A stretch of 35,242 nt of DNA, taken from assembly GCA_022844525.1 (NCBI GenBank), contig JALHLO010000011.1, forward strand, positions 1 through 35,242, read 5' to 3'. The stretch is from Ramlibacter sp. Lineage in GTDB: Bacteria > Pseudomonadota > Gammaproteobacteria > Burkholderiales > Burkholderiaceae_C. The first letter of the stretch is position 1, and each line of letters opens with the position of its first letter. Below, one piece after another: positions 31,845-35,242 of the stretch. The position numbers were made by a program, and so were the translations under genes. The notes beneath the pieces are model-generated. The model saw only the letters and a program-made list of their open reading frames with translations. It was not told where the DNA came from and made no database searches.

Positions 31845-33923
31845 TCAGCGGCTCCTGCCGGTCACGCGGTCGCTCACCACGCGGGGCGTGATGAAGACCA
31901 GCATTTCCGTCTTGCGACTGCTGCGGTTGCGGTTCTTGAACAGGTTGCCGGCGATCGGGATGTCGCCCAGCACCGGCACGCGCGCCTCGTTCTCGGCATC
32001 GTCCAGCGTGAAGATGCCGCCGATCACGACGGTGCCGCCGTTTTCCACCAGGACCTGGGTCTTGATGTGCTTGGTGTCGATGGCGACGCCCGCCGCCGTC
32101 GTCTCGCCCCGGCTGTCCTTGTTGATGTCCAGGTCGAGGATGATGCTGCCCTCGGGCGTGATCTGCGGCGTCACTTCCAGCTTCAGCGTGGCGCGGCGGA
32201 AAGCCACCGAGGTCGCGCCGCTGGAGGTCGCCTGCTGGTACGGGAACTCCGTGCCCTGCTCGATCAGCGCCCGGGTCTTGTCGGCGGTCACGACCCGGGG
32301 GCTGGAGACCAGCTTGCCCTTGTTGTCGGCTTCCAGCGCGGAGAGTTCCAGGTTCAGGAAGCGCGTCGCGGCGGAGTTGAAGATCGACACGCCCAGCGTG
32401 GCTGCCGGGAAACCGCCGGCGCCGCTCGAAGGCATGTTCACGAACGGGGCGTCGCTGGGGCCGCCGCCGTCGCGTTGGTTGATGGCCGCGTTGTAGGTGC
32501 CGGCCACCACGCCGCGGGCGCCGCCGCCGATGCCGAACGAGGGGACGCCGCCGCCCAGGCGAACGCCCAGGGACTTGCCGAAGGTGTCGATGGCTTCCAC
32601 GATCCGGGCCTCGATCAGCACCTGCGGCACCGCGATGTCCAGGCGCGCGATCAGGTTCTGGACCGCCTCCAGGCGCGCCGGCACGTCGGTGACGAACAGC
32701 TGGTTGGTGCGCGGCTCCGCCATCGCGCTGCCGCGGGAGCTCAGGATGCGGGAGGTACCGACGCCGGTCAGCTGCACGGCGATGTCGGCGGCCTTCGTGT
32801 AGTTCAGCTGGAAGGCCTGCGTGCGCACCGGTTCCAGCGTCTGGATGGCGGCGGCGGCCTCGAGTTCGAGCTTCTCCTTGGCGGCGATCTCGTCCTTCGG
32901 GGCGATCCACAGCACGTTGCCGCTGCGGCGCATGCCCAGGCCCTTGGCCTGCAGGATGATGTCCAGGGCCTGGTCCCACGGGACGTCCTTCAGGCGCAGC
33001 GTCACCGCGCCCGTCACGGAGTCCGAGGTGACGATGTTGAAGTTGGTGAAGTCGGCGATCACCTGCAGCAGCGAGCGCACCTCGATGTTCTGGAAGTTCA
33101 GCGACAGCTTCTCGCCGGTGTAGCCGGGCCCCTGGGACAGCTTGTTCGGGTCCTGCTTCTGCTGGCGCACTTCGACGACGAACTGGGTGTCGGACTGGTA
33201 GGCGCTGTGCTCCCACGCGCCGCGCGGCTCGATCGACATGCGCACGCGGTCGCCCACCTGGGTGGTGGTCACCGTCTGGATGGGCGTGCCGAAGTCGGAC
33301 ACGTCCATGCGCCGGCGCAGGCCCTCGGGCAGCGTCGACTTGAGGAAGTCGATGACCAGGGCCTGGCCCTGCTGGCGGATGTCCACGCCGACCTGGTTGG
33401 TCGGCAGGTCCACGATCACGCGGCCGGAGCCGTCGGGGCCGCGGCGGAAGTCCATGTCGCGCAGCGGCTGCGGGTCACGGTTGCGGCTTTCGGCGAAGGC
33501 CTGGGGCGACGCGACCGCGGCGGCCGTCTGGGCCACCGGGTCCAGCGTGACCAGCAGCGCCTTGCCGTCGATCGCCAGCTTGTAGTTGGTCGGGGACTTC
33601 AGGTTCAGCACCACGCGCGAGCGGTCGCCCGACTGCACCACGTTCACCGAGCGCAGGTTGCCGACGTTCATCTCCACGCCGTTGCGGCCCATCGTGTTGG
33701 TGGCGCCGGGCAAGTCCAGCGCGATGCGCGGCGGCGACTGCGTCACGAAGCCGGTCGGGAGCGCGGTCAGCGGCTCCGAGAATTCGATGCGCACCACCTC
33801 GGCGCCGCCTTGCAGCGAACCCGAGATGTTCTCGACCGCCGGGGCCCCGTGGGCCCAGCCGGACGCGAACACCGTTGCCGCGGCAAGGAGGGCTCGCAAG
33901 CTCCACTCGTTTCTTTTCATCAT
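31845..33923 (-). CDS. pilQ: Type IV pilus secretin PilQ
   Basis: PilQ forms the outer-membrane gated channel through which type IV pili emerge. It has 692 residues. A signal peptide ends near residue 26 (AHG before APAV). Two AMIN domains that bind peptidoglycan follow (about 30-120 and 150-260). Next are an STN/N0 domain (about 274-345), an N1 domain, and the secretin core from [24 protein letters not shown] to the C-terminal signature with [22 protein letters not shown] and [15 protein letters not shown] lies 8 nt before the first of two tandem ATGs, which overlaps the pilP stop. The gene is complete. Confidence 0.97.
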   Translation of the reverse strand: MMKRNEWSLRALLAAATVFASGWAHGAPAVENISGSLQGGAEVVRIEFSEPLTALPTGFVTQSPPRIALDLPGATNTMGRNGVEMNVGNLRSVNVVQSGDRSRVVLNLKSPTNYKLAIDGKALLVTLDPVAQTAAAVASPQAFAESRNRDPQPLRDMDFRRGPDGSGRVIVDLPTNQVGVDIRQQGQALVIDFLKSTLPEGLRRRMDVSDFGTPIQTVTTTQVGDRVRMSIEPRGAWEHSAYQSDTQFVVEVRQQKQDPNKLSQGPGYTGEKLSLNFQNIEVRSLLQVIADFTNFNIVTSDSVTGAVTLRLKDVPWDQALDIILQAKGLGMRRSGNVLWIAPKDEIAAKEKLELEAAAAIQTLEPVRTQAFQLNYTKAADIAVQLTGVGTSRILSSRGSAMAEPRTNQLFVTDVPARLEAVQNLIARLDIAVPQVLIEARIVEAIDTFGKSLGVRLGGGVPSFGIGGGARGVVAGTYNAAINQRDGGGPSDAPFVNMPSSGAGGFPAATLGVSIFNSAATRFLNLELSALEADNKGKLVSSPRVVTADKTRALIEQGTEFPYQQATSSGATSVAFRRATLKLEVTPQITPEGSIILDLDINKDSRGETTAAGVAIDTKHIKTQVLVENGGTVVIGGIFTLDDAENEARVPVLGDIPIAGNLFKNRNRSSRKTEMLVFITPRVVSDRVTGRSR

Positions 33924-34462
33924 TTGGACTTCTCCTGCAGTTGCAGTGTCGCGACCCGCTCCACCCAGTCGCCGGCAGCGTCCTGTACGAGCTCACGCAG
34001 CACGACTTCGTTCTCTCCCACCTTCGTGATCCGGCCGTAGTTCTGCCCGAGGTAGTTGCCGGGCTTGACCTGGTAGAGCAGGTTGTCGACCTTGATCAGG
34101 GCCACCGGCTGGCCCTGCTTCAGCAGGCTGCCGACCATGCTCATCGAATCCAGCGGATAGGCCTCCAGCGCTTCCTTGCGGCGGCTCAGCTCCGGCGCCA
34201 GCAGGGCCGCCGTGGCGGAGCCCGACTGCTGCGACTCGCGCTTGAGCGCCTGCGTCAGCTTCTGGTTGCTGAAGGGTTCGATGGCCGCTTCCATCGCATA
34301 GACCTCGGGCGTGAACTTCTTGGGCTCCGGGATCGGCTTGACCTGCGGCTTGGTCGCCGCCTTCTGCTCGTTCATCCAGGCCTGGATTTCCTCGTTGTCC
34401 GAACCCTCGCAGGCGCTCAGCGTCGCGGCCGCGGCCAGGGCGAGAAGAAGCGTATGCCGCAT
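33920..34462 (-). CDS. pilP: Type IV pilus inner-membrane lipoprotein PilP
   Basis: PilP links the PilNO alignment subcomplex to the PilQ secretin. From the ATG at 34462 it has 180 residues with a lipoprotein signal ending LSAC (Cys18). The residues after it (EGSDNEEI) are acidic, and Glu at +2 does not strictly match the Asp+2 retention rule, although PilP is an inner-membrane lipoprotein in known systems. The C-terminal beta domain includes GQPVALIKVDNLLYQVKPGNYLGQNYGRITKVGENEVVLRE. A GTG one codon upstream (34465) is an alternative start; GGGAGG precedes both. It overlaps pilO and pilQ. Confidence 0.95.
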   Translation of the reverse strand: MRHTLLLALAAAATLSACEGSDNEEIQAWMNEQKAATKPQVKPIPEPKKFTPEVYAMEAAIEPFSNQKLTQALKRESQQSGSATAALLAPELSRRKEALEAYPLDSMSMVGSLLKQGQPVALIKVDNLLYQVKPGNYLGQNYGRITKVGENEVVLRELVQDAAGDWVERVATLQLQEKSK

Positions 34463-35127
34463 CACTTCTTGCCTCCCTTGGTCGCCTTGCGCTGCGCCGA
34501 GACTTCGTCGGCATCCAGGTAGCGGAAGGTCTTGGCGGTCGTGTCCATCACCAGGTTGCCGTCACGGGCCTGCCCGATCTCGAGATTGTTGAGGGTGACG
34601 ATGCGGGACAGGTGGGCGATGTCGGAGGCGAAGGAGCCGATGTCGTGGTAGCGGCCGGACACGCGGATCGAGATCGGCAGTTCCGCGTAGTACTCCCTGA
34701 CGCTCACCGAGCCGGGGCGGAAATGGTCGAAGTTCAGGCTGCGGCCCAGGCCGGCCTGGTTGATGTCCGACAGCAGCGCGTCCATCTCCGCCTTGCTGGG
34801 AAGCTGCTTCTCGAGCTGGGTCACGTACTGCTGCACCTGTTCGCGCTGCTTGCGCAGGGCGTCGAGGTTCACGGCCTGCGCCAGCTTCTTCTTGTAGTCG
34901 GCACGCAGGCCCTCCTCCTTCTTCTGCTCCGCCTCGAGTTCCTCGGCGGAGTTCGTGAGCCACACGAACCAGAGGGCGGTGACGATCGCCGCGGCCACGG
35001 CGAAGCACATGGCCGCCTTCGGCACGGCCGGCCACGAGGCGGGGTCGTTCGGGTTCAGGCCGCGGAACTGCGACGCGATCTTCTCGGCGATCGCGGGGGT
35101 GTCCTGGCCTTTTGCATTGGTCGCCAT
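34462..35127 (-). CDS. pilO: Type IV pilus inner-membrane protein PilO
   Basis: PilO pairs with PilN in the periplasmic alignment complex of the pilus machine. It has 221 residues: a cytosolic N-terminus, one membrane helix (about 38-57, CFAVAAAIVTALWFVWLT) and a coiled coil (about 60-115, EELEAEQKKEE onward). A ferredoxin-like domain follows with ELPISIRVSGRYHDIGSFASDIAHLSRIVTLNNLEI. The family signature GRYHDIGSFxSDIAxLxRIVT is clear. It starts 41 nt after the proposed pilN stop and overlaps pilP at its end. Confidence 0.95.
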   Translation of the reverse strand: MATNAKGQDTPAIAEKIASQFRGLNPNDPASWPAVPKAAMCFAVAAAIVTALWFVWLTNSAEELEAEQKKEEGLRADYKKKLAQAVNLDALRKQREQVQQYVTQLEKQLPSKAEMDALLSDINQAGLGRSLNFDHFRPGSVSVREYYAELPISIRVSGRYHDIGSFASDIAHLSRIVTLNNLEIGQARDGNLVMDTTAKTFRYLDADEVSAQRKATKGGKK

Positions 35128-35168
35128 GGTTCAGTCCGTTCTTGCGGTGTGCTGTGAAAGGGCCGGCA

Positions 35169-35242
35169 TCATTTCCTGGCCGAGGCGGGCGCGGCGGGCG
35201 GGGTGACGGCCGCCACGGCGGCGCTCGCGGGCGCGGCGGCCG
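35169..35242 (-). CDS. pilN: 3' end of pilN (partial)
   Basis: Only the last 23 codons are inside the window. They encode an Ala/Pro-rich tail ending PASARK before a TGA at 35171-35169. The call rests mainly on position, because pilN precedes pilO in known pilMNOPQ operons. A low-complexity Ala/Pro tail is compatible with PilN in this group but is not diagnostic. Another frame ends at a TGA nearer pilO, so the frame choice is uncertain. Confidence 0.5.
   Translation of the reverse strand, partial: AAAPASAAVAAVTPPAAPASARK

Overview
This is a high-GC window (roughly two-thirds G+C by eye) from the chromosome of a betaproteobacterium. The gene order and protein sequences fit Burkholderiales, most likely Comamonadaceae (Ramlibacter/Variovorax type). 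Almost everything is core genome. Coding density is very high, and neighbouring genes are often coupled by ATGA or GTGA stop/start overlaps. Apart from two plus-strand genes at the left edge, every gene is on the minus strand, so transcription runs from high to low coordinates.

Layout in the direction of minus-strand transcription. (1) 35242-31845: type IV pilus assembly genes pilN (3' end only), pilO, pilP and pilQ. (2) 31825-29035: aroK and aroB (shikimate pathway) and a dGTPase-like HD hydrolase. (3) 29038-25729: an MFS permease, an uncharacterised 216-residue protein, a DUF1415 protein and a SAM-dependent methyltransferase, all overlapping or nearly so. (4) 25754-24968: a REP-associated tyrosine transposase (RAYT) bounded by perfect 21-bp inverted repeats. 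(5) 24899-18421: gltB and gltD, the two subunits of NADPH glutamate synthase. They are separated by a 268-nt array of hairpins in mirror order. (6) 18311-14308: a complete Mla system for outer-membrane lipid asymmetry (mlaF, E, D, A, C, B), followed by an ABC-2 exporter pair, ibaG and murA. (7) 11059-4284: a full histidine operon (hisG, D, C, B, H, A, F, I, E). (8) 4272-1932: a small membrane protein, a HIT-family hydrolase and tatA, tatB, tatC.

On the plus strand, a truncated, catalytically degenerate GGDEF-domain protein (1-695) is followed by a membrane-anchored DegS/DegQ-type serine protease (747-1910), which converges on tatC.

The most unusual thing is not a gene. The gltB-gltD spacer (19899-20166) consists of two 113-nt arms that are inverted copies of each other (83/113 identical, no gaps). 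Each arm folds into three hairpins, and all nine stem base pairs that differ between the arms differ by compensated double changes. The array starts 2 nt after the gltB stop and ends at the gltD Shine-Dalgarno sequence. The RAYT element upstream of gltB is a second point of interest: one of its terminal repeats encodes the last residues of the neighbouring methyltransferase. No stretch over 300 bases lacks a gene; the gltB-gltD spacer (281 nt) is the longest. I saw no rRNA, tRNA, CRISPR array or prophage.
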